Notes: generated from the letters alone by a model not told the origin. A stretch of 64,000 nt of DNA from CAYZQH01 sp050300015 (GCA_050300015.1 JBNKWZ010000008.1:62001-126000); one strand, 5' to 3'. Positions 36,403 through 46,559 are shown, counted from the first letter of the stretch. Made by a program: numbers and translations.

Positions 36403-39207
36403 CTACAGTTGCTCCACGTAGGTTTCGATTTTGCCTTGTCGACCATAACGTGCGGGAAATAATTTGGACAGTTCGTTTAAACTGTTCTGAATCCATTCGT
36501 CATAGGTGCCGCCCGCAATACGGCTTACGTTGGTCTCATAAAATTCAATAGCTTTGTCTTCGAAAGGGAAGGCCTGGTCTTCCAATAAAATATTGTATTG
36601 CTCCAACTCATCTGCATTTAGGTTTCTAGGTCTTTCGGATTCGAGCAACGCAGATGCAAAGTGACGATAAATGCGACCTATTTCAAAGGTAGATTGCGTC
36701 ACCAAATCTTGATGCCCATACACAGTGGCCTGGCCATACCACTTCACGGATTCCTGCATGGCGACTTTTTTACGCTTAAGCGACGCCGCAAGTGGATGCA
36801 CCAAACGCACCTTCTCAAAATCATCGTGACGCATACCCGCCATGGAAAATGATGCATTGGCAGCAATATATTGAGTTCTTTCCGTTTTGTTGGATTTCAC
36901 CGCTTTTTTATCGGCACTGATGATTTTGTTTAACCAAAATTGGCGCTTGGACTTTTCCCCTTGCTTTTGGTAGATATCCACCACATTCTGCATAGCCTCC
37001 ATATAGGTGGCATAGGGGCGCGGATAGTTGTTGGCGTATTCCTTGAACGCACGCAGGGCAGATGGCAATTCGCTTTTCTTCAAGTACAACTCACCGGCTT
37101 GCCATAGGGCTGCCATTTTTTCTTCTTCGTTGCTGACATAAGACGCCAATTTTTCAAACTCTTGTGCTGCCTCTAGGCCGCGGTCGGCATTGAGATAAGC
37201 CACCGACAACTTTTTGCCCACTTCTTTTTGGTAGGAGTGGCCAGGAAAGGTTTGCTCAAAGATTTTTAAATAGGTAATGGCGTCTTCCCACATATTATTG
37301 CTCATAAACACCGCAATCGCGTCATACACCGCAGTGGGAGCGAGCTCAGAATCTGGCGCCATCTGAAATACGCGTAAGTATTGTTGCGATGCGCCCACAG
37401 GTTCATTGATATTTTGCAGGGCTTCAGCTTGTTGATAAATACTGAGCGCCAACTTGTTAGAAAGGTCTTTACGTTGCGCAGATGGTAAACTTTTGTCGAC
37501 CAACAGATCTTGATACATCACCTCAGCATCTTCATATTGCTTGAGATCAAAATACGCTTGAGCTCTTAAAAGCCCCACGTCACGACGAGTGGCTGAGCTT
37601 GCGGAATCGGGCAGCACGTTGGCCATTTCAATGGTGCGCTCCAACTGTCCATTTTTGAATGCCAATTGCACCGCGTGCTCAATCACTTCAGGTGTATGAC
37701 TCTCTTTCGGGTACAGCTGACCGTACAACATGGCATATCGAAGATGCTTTTCCAGCCACTTGGCTTTTTGCGCAGGCGCGGCCCTGGCATACAGCTGGTC
37801 AGACAAATATACCGTGGCATAGGCAGATTCCTTATCCAAGACAATATCACCATCAAAAGCCGCTAGCTCAAAGTATTTAAAGGCCTGTTCATAACGCTTA
37901 CCTCGATTAAGAAGCTCGGCATACCGCGGGTAAATTTTGTCTTGACGCGCAGTGGTGGCGTAGCCTGCCAAATACCGTTCATACCAACGAATGGCGCTTT
38001 CCCAATCTTCAGGTTTATTCTTTTTATTAAATCGGTTGTGGTAAAAACCCGCGAGCAAAACGGCATTTTCACGAATAGCGACATTGAGCTTTTGCTTTTC
38101 CTCTGGGCTAATGGCATTTGTCCGACGCCATACAGGTGACTGACTGTGATACTTTTCAAAGAGAACTTCAAACTCTGCCACAAACTGGTTGAAAAAATCC
38201 GCCTCTTTCCAAATAGCAAGTTTGGCCAAATGCGCCGTGGCCACTTTCGAACCACTTGGGTATTTATGAATGTAAGCTTGTAACGTATCAACCGCATCGC
38301 TATAGCGCTCTTGTTGCAGCAATAAATCACTCACAACTTTATACGTGCGATAAGCATTTTTTTGGTTTGGGTTCGAGGCCAAGTATTGATCGATGGCAGT
38401 GGCGCCGCCCAAATAGGCAAAGGCCAAGCCGATGGCTCGAAAGTATTCGTCGTTGAGTTCTTTTTCGGTTTTACTAAGGCTCTCATAATTCCCAAATTGG
38501 TGAGCATCAATGGCCCGATAGTAGTCCGCAAGCGCGTCATCGTACAGCTCTTGCTTAAACCGAGACCACCCACGCTTAAACAGGCTCTTTTCCACAAAAG
38601 CGTCGTTGCTGGGCGCTTTTAACACCTCTCCATAGGCCCGCTCGGCCGCCTCATAATCCTGGTGGATAAAGGCGCTCTCTGCGATACGAAAGGTCGCTTC
38701 CGTGTAATAAGGGGTTTGGGGGTACAACGCCACCATTTTACGTAATGTGATGTTGGCTTTTTCGGTTTCACCCACTTGGCCATAGGCTTTGGCCAATTGA
38801 TATAGCGAATGATCATTCCCCTGCGCATTGGGAAAATCTTTAAGGGCTTTTTCTAAAATCGCAATGGTATTGCGCACAGATTTATCGTATTCGGCTTCAC
38901 TGAGGTTATCTTCTTCAATCGCATCTGCACCATTGTTTTCCAGTTCTATCTCTGCAATACGCGTAGCCGCCAAAACCCGGAACTCATCATCTTCGGCGGC
39001 GTCTTTTAAAAATTCGTAATAGGCATTTTTAATATCGGTTTTGCTACGCTGAACCGATTCGGTTTTTTTAACGGGCTTGCGTTTAGCGCTCACATCGATG
39101 TCAGCCAGAGTGTCCGTTTTAACCGGTTGACTACCACAGCCTGCCAATAAAGAACTGGCCAGAGCAAAAGACGCTGATCGCGCCCAGAGTAATTTAAGGT
39201 CGGTCAT
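36403..39207 (-). CDS. Large TPR lipoprotein
   Basis: 934 residues. Lipoprotein signal peptide ending LLAGC (acylated Cys about residue 24), so membrane-anchored and periplasmic. Nearly the whole mature chain is helical repeat: TPR/YfiO-type units such as HSLYQLAKAYGQVGETEKA, YYTEATFRIAESAFIHQDYEAAERAY and AALWQAGELYLKKSELPSAL recur from ~110 to ~870. No catalytic motif. Starts 14 bases inside the end of the preceding TPR gene. By analogy it is a scaffold for an envelope machine. TonB/ExbBD-type genes that often accompany such proteins are here at 8.4-11.1 kb, beyond the T6SS core. Confidence 0.85.
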   Translation of the reverse strand: MTDLKLLWARSASFALASSLLAGCGSQPVKTDTLADIDVSAKRKPVKKTESVQRSKTDIKNAYYEFLKDAAEDDEFRVLAATRIAEIELENNGADAIEEDNLSEAEYDKSVRNTIAILEKALKDFPNAQGNDHSLYQLAKAYGQVGETEKANITLRKMVALYPQTPYYTEATFRIAESAFIHQDYEAAERAYGEVLKAPSNDAFVEKSLFKRGWSRFKQELYDDALADYYRAIDAHQFGNYESLSKTEKELNDEYFRAIGLAFAYLGGATAIDQYLASNPNQKNAYRTYKVVSDLLLQQERYSDAVDTLQAYIHKYPSGSKVATAHLAKLAIWKEADFFNQFVAEFEVLFEKYHSQSPVWRRTNAISPEEKQKLNVAIRENAVLLAGFYHNRFNKKNKPEDWESAIRWYERYLAGYATTARQDKIYPRYAELLNRGKRYEQAFKYFELAAFDGDIVLDKESAYATVYLSDQLYARAAPAQKAKWLEKHLRYAMLYGQLYPKESHTPEVIEHAVQLAFKNGQLERTIEMANVLPDSASSATRRDVGLLRAQAYFDLKQYEDAEVMYQDLLVDKSLPSAQRKDLSNKLALSIYQQAEALQNINEPVGASQQYLRVFQMAPDSELAPTAVYDAIAVFMSNNMWEDAITYLKIFEQTFPGHSYQKEVGKKLSVAYLNADRGLEAAQEFEKLASYVSNEEEKMAALWQAGELYLKKSELPSALRAFKEYANNYPRPYATYMEAMQNVVDIYQKQGEKSKRQFWLNKIISADKKAVKSNKTERTQYIAANASFSMAGMRHDDFEKVRLVHPLAASLKRKKVAMQESVKWYGQATVYGHQDLVTQSTFEIGRIYRHFASALLESERPRNLNADELEQYNILLEDQAFPFEDKAIEFYETNVSRIAGGTYDEWIQNSLNELSKLFPARYGRQGKIETYVEQL

Positions 39208-40615
39208 AAAGCTTCGCTACCCCATATTTTGCTTGGCTCAAGTAGTTATTAAGAATGGTCTCTCGTAACGCGATATTGTTGGTCACCAAAGCCTTTAGCA
39301 CCTCGTCATATTCGGCTTCTAAGGATTGTATTTTTTTAAGTAGGGCTTTATCCGATGTTTTTCGGGAAAAAACTTGCAAATATTGATAGTTACTCACAAT
39401 GTACTCAGGGATCAAATTTTTTGCGCCATAAAGTGCATCCGCCTGCGCATCCATTTGTTCTAGTATTTCTGGCGCTTTGGCCGAGGCACTCGAATTAAGT
39501 TTCGCGCGTGCATTGGTCAAAGTTTGAATTCTATTTTTATAGTATTCAATGGCTTTTAAATAGGCCTCTGCGGCAGCCGTATCGTCGCCCAACTCTTGCA
39601 AGGTGGTGGGCACCAATAAGTAGGATTCATCAACGCTTAAATCCGGGCTGGTGTTATTCGCCAACCGCGTAAATGCGTTGATCGCCCCAGCGTAGTCTTC
39701 TTGATAAGCGGCCGCCAACCCCAACCCCATAAGTGCTTTATTGGTATATTGACTATCGAGACTAACATTTCTAAGCGTTTCTCGTGCATCTCGATAAAAT
39801 TCATAATTCAATTGTGAATAGGCCAACACCACCAAGATTCTATTTTTAAATTCCTGATTTTGTTGGGTTTGAATACTTTCAATGGCTTTTTTAAACTCTA
39901 AGTGTGCTTCGGTCCACCAACCTTGTCGCAAATAGCCTATACCTTCGTTAAGTTTCGCGTGTGCATAGTAAGGAGAAGAGGGTGGAACTAATTTGTAAAT
40001 TTTGGCCGCTTCTCGATGTTGCTTTTGCGACTGTAAAACAAAGCCATGGAGCAAATCAGCGTAGTGAGCATCACGCACGGATAAGTCTTTTAAATTGACC
40101 TTTTTGAGCGCCGCCAATGCACCAACCCACTGCTTTCGATGATAATAATACTGCGCCAATTGAAAATAGTTTTCTGCTCGGGCAACTGCATCAGCTTTTT
40201 GATTGATACAATCAGAAATGGTCCGTAAAGTTGCGGTTTCGTTTACGCTATACAGTAAGTCAATCAATGTTAAAAATTTGTTGTCTGCATATTGCTTACA
40301 AATGCCTTGGGTATTTTTCTTGACGCCGGCAATTAAGTCGATTCGCCTTTCTGGTGGCACGGCCGCAATGTTTTCCGGCAACTGCTTAATATCCGCAAAA
40401 GCAGAAACCGCACCGGTTTTGACGTAGCTCTTGTAGAAATCATTAGACACCTGTTGAAATTGCTCATCTAACTTGGGCATCTTTTCATAGATCGCCTGAA
40501 TGTCCTCCTCCGTGGTTTTCCCAAAAGCGGGCATTACCAAGGCCGTTATTGCGAGTGTCATCAGTACCGCGCACAGCTTCCTTAAAGGGCTTTTCAGTAC
40601 TACTTTTTGAGTCAT
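39194..40615 (-). CDS. Periplasmic TPR protein
   Basis: 473 residues. Signal peptide (basic start, then LCAVLMTLAITALVMPAFGK with a cut near AFG). Helical repeats throughout, e.g. AENYFQLAQYYYHRKQWVGAL, YAHAKLNEGIGYLRQGWWTEAHLEF, ALMGLGLAAAYQEDYAGAINAF. No enzyme motif. First gene of the TPR operon. The end overlaps the 934-residue TPR gene by 14 bases, suggesting a fixed-ratio partnership. Confidence 0.83.
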   Translation of the reverse strand: MTQKVVLKSPLRKLCAVLMTLAITALVMPAFGKTTEEDIQAIYEKMPKLDEQFQQVSNDFYKSYVKTGAVSAFADIKQLPENIAAVPPERRIDLIAGVKKNTQGICKQYADNKFLTLIDLLYSVNETATLRTISDCINQKADAVARAENYFQLAQYYYHRKQWVGALAALKKVNLKDLSVRDAHYADLLHGFVLQSQKQHREAAKIYKLVPPSSPYYAHAKLNEGIGYLRQGWWTEAHLEFKKAIESIQTQQNQEFKNRILVVLAYSQLNYEFYRDARETLRNVSLDSQYTNKALMGLGLAAAYQEDYAGAINAFTRLANNTSPDLSVDESYLLVPTTLQELGDDTAAAEAYLKAIEYYKNRIQTLTNARAKLNSSASAKAPEILEQMDAQADALYGAKNLIPEYIVSNYQYLQVFSRKTSDKALLKKIQSLEAEYDEVLKALVTNNIALRETILNNYLSQAKYGVAKLYDRP

Positions 40616-40652
40616 AATAAAAACTTTTTGTTAAGCCAACACTGTTGACGGA

Positions 40653-41873
40653 TTACGATTTTTGGGACTGCCGCGCTCGTACATTCGTTAACCGATACTG
40701 CGCAAGACACCCTAACTCTTGTGCTGCGGCAATGCGCTGAGGTTGCACACCATCTTTGAGCACACGCTTTAGGTGCGCCTCGCTGATCAATTCACCGGCT
40801 AAATACCGCAGGCCGCTTTTAAACTTCCTCGAAAAGCTCGTTTGACAAAGATGCTTCAGTTTATCCACCTCGGGCCACGGGTAAAACTCTTCTTCGGGTA
40901 ACAATACCGTGTCCTGCTCAATGGCCTCATCCAATAGATAGGGTGTTTCAGCTTCAAGATCAGTATCCACGATTTGCAGCCCGGTAATATGACAAATGGC
41001 CGCCGCGGCCATTCTTCTTTGCGAAACATCATCCAATAGATTTAGCAACCATTGAATGGCGTGCGGGTCACCTAGCACTCGGGTGGCTTCAAGAACGGTG
41101 CGCTTGCTAGCACCGGATTTTGCCAGCTGCGCAATCCATTGGCGAGCGCTCGCTACAGGGAGTTTTCTAAAGGCCCACTGCATAGCATCCCACTGGTATT
41201 CACCGGGTTGCATTACATGTTCTTGTAAGGCTGTAATGTCTTCCAAGTCATCCATTAGAACTTTCGCGCGCAACGCTAAATAGGTTTTTTCTTCCTCCCA
41301 TACACGATTCACATAGGGCAGAAGATCGCGCCTTTTAAAATTGCCTATCGTCTCTAGGGCGGCTAACTGAAACGGCTCGAAAGCTTGGCAATCTTCACGC
41401 TCCAACAACTTAGGTAAATAGTGGCCAGGATCTTCTCCACGCGTCAAACACACGCGCAGTGCAATGACCTTGTGATCCAACACTTTGCTTTCAAAAAACC
41501 GTTTAATCCAAGGGTGGCAAATATCATTTGGCAGCCAATCCATGGCGGAAATCAGCCCAGGCAAGCAAACGCTTTCTTCGCAGGCATGCTCCACCACCAC
41601 TTGAACCCAATCCACTTTGTAACTGCGAAAGGCGACTTGCGCCGCGGCAAAGGTTTCACTGGCGTCACCGAGCGATACCCCCTCCTTACAAATGGCAAAG
41701 GACACATCTGGCTGCACCATCATCCCTGCAATGTGTTGAAATATCCGCGCTTCCATGGCCGCCAACGTACCAGCATTGTATTGTGGCTGAGCAGTGGCAT
41801 TATTCCACAACTGCCATAAAAATGCGGTTTCAGAGGCATGCTGCTCGTAATTGGAATGAAAAGCGCTGTGCAT
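40653..41873 (-). CDS. T6SS-associated HEAT-like protein (TIGR02270 type)
   Basis: 406 residues, no signal peptide. Helical repeats with AFEPFQLAALETIGNFKRRDLLPYV, ASKRTVLEATRVLGDPHAIQWLL and RMAAAAICHITGLQI; the last two resemble the TIGR02270 family found beside vgrG and DUF2169 genes. Function is unknown; HEAT-like repeats suggest protein binding, possibly effector loading. Last gene of the hcp-vgrG group, then 37 bases to the TPR operon. Confidence 0.8.
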   Translation of the reverse strand: MHSAFHSNYEQHASETAFLWQLWNNATAQPQYNAGTLAAMEARIFQHIAGMMVQPDVSFAICKEGVSLGDASETFAAAQVAFRSYKVDWVQVVVEHACEESVCLPGLISAMDWLPNDICHPWIKRFFESKVLDHKVIALRVCLTRGEDPGHYLPKLLEREDCQAFEPFQLAALETIGNFKRRDLLPYVNRVWEEEKTYLALRAKVLMDDLEDITALQEHVMQPGEYQWDAMQWAFRKLPVASARQWIAQLAKSGASKRTVLEATRVLGDPHAIQWLLNLLDDVSQRRMAAAAICHITGLQIVDTDLEAETPYLLDEAIEQDTVLLPEEEFYPWPEVDKLKHLCQTSFSRKFKSGLRYLAGELISEAHLKRVLKDGVQPQRIAAAQELGCLAQYRLTNVRARQSQKS

Positions 41874-42009
41874 GGTTTAAGGTAAACCCTTATTGTTCCA
41901 ATGCAAAAAGCCAACCCGCAAGGCCCATTGCAGTATGCACGATGTCGTTTTGGGATTGAGCCAATGTGCTTTCATTTCCATCTGCCCGCGTTAGCCTAAC
42001 CACTGAGAT

Positions 42010-43068
42010 TTATGATTGGACATTAGTCTGTGCCCCCACCAACAACGCCGACCTTGGTGACAATTCAGACGCAGCGCAAATTAACGCTCGGCCTTTGAGT
42101 TCTCCTAGACGGCTGGCCTCATGGCACAACATCAAATTAACAAGGCCCGCGGCAGCCCCAACATCCCCCAAGCTTTCTGCGGGTTGAACGCTGCCGTAAC
42201 CAGGCGTCAGGAATTCACTGGCCCGTACCTCTAAAATGCCCCATTCCTTCGCATAAAAATTCTCACCATTTAAGGTACCAAACAATTTGGAGACCTCACT
42301 CGCACCTGAAAATGGCTCAAGCACGGCAACCGCAGCACGCGCCAAACCTTCGGCGGTAAAGGGCGCGTCACTATAAAAATGCCCGGGTTCTTCGGTCTCA
42401 GCAAGGGCTTGTAACTGTAAACTTTGTTGCGTCGGGTGTTTTGAAACCACGGTAAAACATGCGGCTTCACCGGGGCAAAAGCCATCTCGCACACCCTCTG
42501 CCACCAATCGCCCGTGGTAATCCAGGTGCGATAAACTCTCGGCATCTAATTGGCTATCCACAGCACCAATCACCACGGCGTTGGCCAATCCCTCGTCCAA
42601 TAACGTCTTGGCCGTCACCAAAGCGCTCAGACCTCCACACCTGCCCAACGGCAGGGTATAGCTGTTGGCCGCGTCCCAATCTAATTCGGTTTGGGTCATT
42701 AATGCCTGCAGCATCTTGTCATCAAAAGGCGTTCTTGCCTCAGGGCGTTTTTCCGGCACTGCCAATATCAAAGGCAACGGCTTCTTCCAGGCGAGGGCCT
42801 GGTGTAAAGAGGCCAAAGCCGGCAAAGCCAAACCCAGCATACGGGCCCGACGTTCACTAAACGATTTCGCTTTAAGTGTCGCCAAGGCTGGTGTTGGCAC
42901 AGGCGCCACAGTCAATGCGCGCCCTCTACTACCCGTGCAACCACTGGCCTCATAAGCACTTAAACCAGACGTGACAGCTCTATACACTTGCTCGCAGTGA
43001 TCACCCAAAGGACACAATACCGAAAAGCCATGAAGACTGAGACCGGTAAGGGAAACGGCAGGGTTCAC
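42010..43068 (-). CDS. Degenerate beta-ketoacyl-synthase-like T6SS accessory protein
   Basis: 352 residues from a GTG start overlapping the DUF2169 stop as GTGA. Thiolase-fold features: GRCGGLSALVTAKTLLDEG with a cysteine at the nucleophile position, VVIGAVDSQLD, RDGFCPGEAACFTVV, and near the C-terminus PAESLGDVGAAAG. The two catalytic histidines of active ketosynthases are missing: the expected H..GT reads FGTLNGEN and the GH..AAG position reads GDVGAAAG. Probably a structural or adaptor relative rather than a condensing enzyme. Such genes accompany DUF2169 and vgrG in T6SS clusters. Confidence 0.8.
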   Translation of the reverse strand: MNPAVSLTGLSLHGFSVLCPLGDHCEQVYRAVTSGLSAYEASGCTGSRGRALTVAPVPTPALATLKAKSFSERRARMLGLALPALASLHQALAWKKPLPLILAVPEKRPEARTPFDDKMLQALMTQTELDWDAANSYTLPLGRCGGLSALVTAKTLLDEGLANAVVIGAVDSQLDAESLSHLDYHGRLVAEGVRDGFCPGEAACFTVVSKHPTQQSLQLQALAETEEPGHFYSDAPFTAEGLARAAVAVLEPFSGASEVSKLFGTLNGENFYAKEWGILEVRASEFLTPGYGSVQPAESLGDVGAAAGLVNLMLCHEASRLGELKGRALICAASELSPRSALLVGAQTNVQS

Positions 43069-44078
43069 ACCGCCACCGCCTGTTGCTGGCGCTGCAACTC
43101 TACCTGTATGTGGCTGACTTTTTGCGCTTGCTTATCTACCACCAATGCACTGCGCCAAACCATTTCCACACACTTTCGATTTGGGTGAAACACTACAGTT
43201 TCCAGCTGAAACGGTTCTTGGCAAGTCTGCAACGCCACTTGCACGGAGCACTTGAGTGCAAGCCTAGGGATGGTGCCATGCCATGGGCCATCCACATGCA
43301 TGCCGTCAATAAAAAAAGGTTCTCCCCCCAATAAGGTTTGGGTGCTAGTCATACCAGGGCTTGCGACATTAAAAAACTTTGGGTCAAAATCTTGCGGTAA
43401 ATAGGGTGCGCGGTGTCGCCGCCAATGGGTGTCGTAAGTGCCAACATATTGGTGGCGCGCCAACCAATGGGGCGCTATAAATCCGATGCCGGCGGGCTCT
43501 GGCCTGTGATGAATCGATTCTATTAACTGGGTAGGGCATTCTATATTCGGAAGCGGTATGGCCAAACCCGCCGACTCCGCCTCAGGATCATATCCCACCC
43601 CAGCAGGGTTTTTTAATATGGGGGCGTGTTCACCCTCCCAAGGTTTTGCGCCATCTCCACCATAGGCGCGTTCGTAAATAATAGGCATGGTTTCGAACGC
43701 CACAGGTGACGTAATGGCCTGTCCATCCCAATTTCTATCACCCCATACGCACAAAGACTTTTGCACATCGGCCACCTGAATCAAAACATCCAGTTGTGTT
43801 GAGGGCGTTCGGTCCACTGCCATCGCGTCCCCCAAAACAATAATATCCGTACCGGGCTTACCCAGGTGATAGTCACTACTTGATTTTAAACTGCTGTTTT
43901 CGGGCTCCCCCCAATAGGCATCTGTTTTGGACAAAGGCGACTGTTCATCGTGCAAGGTCGTGCGATCCCCCAACAATAACGTGGCCTTCACCATCGTATA
44001 CAGTGTATCGACGCCATTGATGTTGGGATTAAGGGTGTAATCCACAGCAAAAGGGGTTGTGTTGGTTAACTCCAACAT
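43065..44078 (-). CDS. DUF2169-domain T6SS accessory protein
   Basis: 337 residues from the ATG at 44078 (MLELTNTTPFAV, the usual family N-terminus); a GTG at 44093 with GGAG close by is an alternative. DUF2169 motifs: VKATLLLGDR, DAYWGEPENSSLKSSSDYHL, KPGTDIIVLGDA, ERAYGG, and the C-terminal LGGEPFFIDGMH. DUF2169 proteins act as chaperones/adaptors that help load T6SS cargo onto VgrG. Neighbours DUF6484 and the ketosynthase-like gene fit an adaptor operon. Confidence 0.88.
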   Translation of the reverse strand: MLELTNTTPFAVDYTLNPNINGVDTLYTMVKATLLLGDRTTLHDEQSPLSKTDAYWGEPENSSLKSSSDYHLGKPGTDIIVLGDAMAVDRTPSTQLDVLIQVADVQKSLCVWGDRNWDGQAITSPVAFETMPIIYERAYGGDGAKPWEGEHAPILKNPAGVGYDPEAESAGLAIPLPNIECPTQLIESIHHRPEPAGIGFIAPHWLARHQYVGTYDTHWRRHRAPYLPQDFDPKFFNVASPGMTSTQTLLGGEPFFIDGMHVDGPWHGTIPRLALKCSVQVALQTCQEPFQLETVVFHPNRKCVEMVWRSALVVDKQAQKVSHIQVELQRQQQAVAV

Positions 44079-44112
44079 AAGAATTGTTTGCACCTACTCC
44101 AATTGAAAGGCA

Positions 44113-44628
44113 TTAATTCACCTGAACCGACCCACCTACAATTCGGTTAATGCCACTCGCTCTGTTCAAAAGGTATTTGCCACGTATCAGTATTTTGCCT
44201 TCCTTTGTGAGGGTGATACTGGCATCGCCACATTTGAGTTGCAGCTGCTCGCTTGCCTCTACCGTGACGTGATTACCATCCACCAATAGCTGCGATTCTT
44301 CTTGAGGCTCGGGCTCGGTCACCGGTGAGGCTTCAAAATGTTCGATCATATGGTAAAGCGCACTGTGAATAAGGCCCAAAATCACAGGCTGTTGAATATC
44401 TTGGTTAATAAACGACAACACCACTTGCCGACCAACCGCGTCACTCGCCAAAGGAACTGTCGTTGCCGCAACGAGTTTATACGCTTGGCCTGCCAGGTAA
44501 AATTCCACCTCAATATTTGGGCCAACCATGCCTCTAACTTGGGCAAGTACCAATTCACCCTGTGGTATTTTGGCCTGCTCCAAGGGCTCATCCAGTTCAC
44601 GGCCATGGGATTTGATTGGTTGTGTCAA
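44113..44628 (-). CDS. DUF6484-type protein downstream of vgrG
   Basis: 171 residues from a TTG at 44628 overlapping the vgrG stop as TTGA; no in-frame ATG lies close. The N-terminal half is an OB-like beta domain (AQVRGMVGPNIEVEF, GRQVVLSFINQDIQQPVILGLI) resembling the gp5 OB region of VgrG. The C-terminal ~60 residues (NHVTVEASEQLQLKCGDASITLTKEGKILIRG-type, beta-strand rich) resemble a VgrG tail. Probably a spike-associated accessory subunit. Confidence 0.82.
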   Translation of the reverse strand: MTQPIKSHGRELDEPLEQAKIPQGELVLAQVRGMVGPNIEVEFYLAGQAYKLVAATTVPLASDAVGRQVVLSFINQDIQQPVILGLIHSALYHMIEHFEASPVTEPEPQEESQLLVDGNHVTVEASEQLQLKCGDASITLTKEGKILIRGKYLLNRASGINRIVGGSVQVN

Positions 44629-46559
44629 TTTGCCGTTACCTTAGAGCCTTTCAAGACCACATTGCCCGAACCTTTCACGGTGATATTTTTACCGGATATG
44701 GTGATGTCACCATTTTTCTTCATCACGATTTTAGCCGAGCCCGTTTTTAGTACGATTTCTTTTTCTGCGCTAAAGGTAATGGTACTGGCGGAATGTTTAG
44801 AGTCTTTAGTGACCGTCTCGGTGTAACTACCGCCAACTTTCTCCGTCAAATTTTTAGAAATTTGAATTTCCATATTCTTGCTGATCACTTCAGAGTGATT
44901 GCCACCCACCTTGGTGGTTTTGTTGTCACCAATGGTTTCACTCTGATTGCTACCAATGGTTTTGGTACGATTTTCGCCTACGTCATAGGTCTCGTTTTTT
45001 TCTACTTTTTTGGTGCGGTCGTTTTCAACGGTAAGCGTTTCGTTGTTTTCCACGTGGGTATCGAGATTTTTCTCCGCGTGAATGTAGATTTGTTCATTGC
45101 CTTTTTTATCGTCAAAGCGCAGCTCATTAAAATTTTGAGCCGTCCCGCCTTTGGTGGATCGAGATTTTATACCGCTTTGGGTTTTAGAGCTGTAAACAGG
45201 TTTGTTTTTGCCATTGTAAACAGAGCCAGTGACCAACGGTCGATCCGGGTCGCCATCCAAAAAGTTCACAATCACTTCATGGCCGATGCGAGGAATAAAT
45301 GACGAGCCCCACTGGTTGCCCGCCCAACTTTGCACCACACGAATGAAGCACGAACTATTTTCGTTGAGCTCGCCTTGCCGGTCCCAAATGAATTGAACTT
45401 TTATACGCCCGTATTCATCGATATAAATTTCTTCACCGGCCGGCCCCACCACCACGGCTGACTGTGGGCCTTTCATTAAAGGTTTTTCGTGAATGGGGGA
45501 GGGCCTAAAATGCACATCAGAGGGCACGCAGATAAAATCGTTGCTGTAATCCGTATGGCCTTCTTCCCCACTAAAAAAAGTGGTGTCGGTAATATGGTGA
45601 TTGACCCCTACCAGAATAAAACTACCTTGTTCACTGGCAGTATCATGTTTGGCTAAAGTGAAACGTCCACCCGCATAAAAACTGCTGCAATCGCTAGTGC
45701 CTTGCACACAATCCCGTAATGACTCTTCTGCTTCCAAACGGATTTTAACCAGGTCCTTTCCTTTGCCAAAATCATACTGCGTAGGATATTCGTAATGTTC
45801 ATAAGTGGCATTATTAGAAAAGGTGCTATTGGTTCTAGTGGTGGCCGTTAAGTTTTTTTGCGGCTCTTTAAAGTTGTAGTCGTTGAGTGTCCACATGCCT
45901 TTTTTAAAGTCATATAGGTGCTCCCAACGGCTGACCTGGATATTGGGTGAACTCCCATTGGAGTACTCTAAGTCTGTTTCGGCACAGTCTTGATAGGCGT
46001 TGGCCTGATCTACCAGCACCATTTGGTGCTTGGTATCGGTATGCTCAAAATAGTAAGCAATGCCTTCTTCTTCCAACAACCGAGATACAAAGTTGAAATC
46101 GCTTTCATTGTATTGCACACAGTATTCTCGGGTCGAACCGCCACTGGCTTTGAATTCAAAATCATTAAAACCCAGTTCATTGAACACTTGTGTCACGATG
46201 TCCTTAGCGGACATTTCTTGAAAGATACGACAATTGTTTGTTTTGGTTAAAAACCAAAGCCAAGGCACTAAGGTTAAGCGATAACTGCGCAAATTATGCG
46301 CACCCACCTCTCCGTAGGTCATTGAACGAACATAGCCATTAAATTTGCGATTGACGTCATTTTGAACCGTAACGGTGGCAGGCTTACCAATAATGCTATC
46401 GGCTGAGATGTTTAAATTCTCTGACAGAACCTCTAGTTCAAACTCAAACAAATCCGAAAGGTACTCACTACCTTCTAAAGAAGTAATCACAAAGGTATCG
46501 GTACCCAGTGAAAAACCGGAGATTGAAATTAACCGATGTTCTTGCGTTAATTGACCCAT
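44625..46559 (-). CDS. vgrG: T6SS spike protein VgrG (TssI)
   Basis: 644 residues. gp27-like part (ISGFSLGTDTFVITSLEG, NESDFNFVSRLLEEEGIAYYFEH at ~150-185), gp5 OB domain (GPAGEEIYIDEYGRIKVQFIWD, SCFIRVVQSWAGNQWG, PRIGHEVIVNFLDGDPDRPL), then a beta-helical spike with repeated 7-8-residue strands (NETLTVENDRTKKVEKNE...), ending without an extra effector domain. It forms the puncturing tip on Hcp. Hcp lies 205 bases upstream. Confidence 0.97.
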   Translation of the reverse strand: MGQLTQEHRLISISGFSLGTDTFVITSLEGSEYLSDLFEFELEVLSENLNISADSIIGKPATVTVQNDVNRKFNGYVRSMTYGEVGAHNLRSYRLTLVPWLWFLTKTNNCRIFQEMSAKDIVTQVFNELGFNDFEFKASGGSTREYCVQYNESDFNFVSRLLEEEGIAYYFEHTDTKHQMVLVDQANAYQDCAETDLEYSNGSSPNIQVSRWEHLYDFKKGMWTLNDYNFKEPQKNLTATTRTNSTFSNNATYEHYEYPTQYDFGKGKDLVKIRLEAEESLRDCVQGTSDCSSFYAGGRFTLAKHDTASEQGSFILVGVNHHITDTTFFSGEEGHTDYSNDFICVPSDVHFRPSPIHEKPLMKGPQSAVVVGPAGEEIYIDEYGRIKVQFIWDRQGELNENSSCFIRVVQSWAGNQWGSSFIPRIGHEVIVNFLDGDPDRPLVTGSVYNGKNKPVYSSKTQSGIKSRSTKGGTAQNFNELRFDDKKGNEQIYIHAEKNLDTHVENNETLTVENDRTKKVEKNETYDVGENRTKTIGSNQSETIGDNKTTKVGGNHSEVISKNMEIQISKNLTEKVGGSYTETVTKDSKHSASTITFSAEKEIVLKTGSAKIVMKKNGDITISGKNITVKGSGNVVLKGSKVTAN

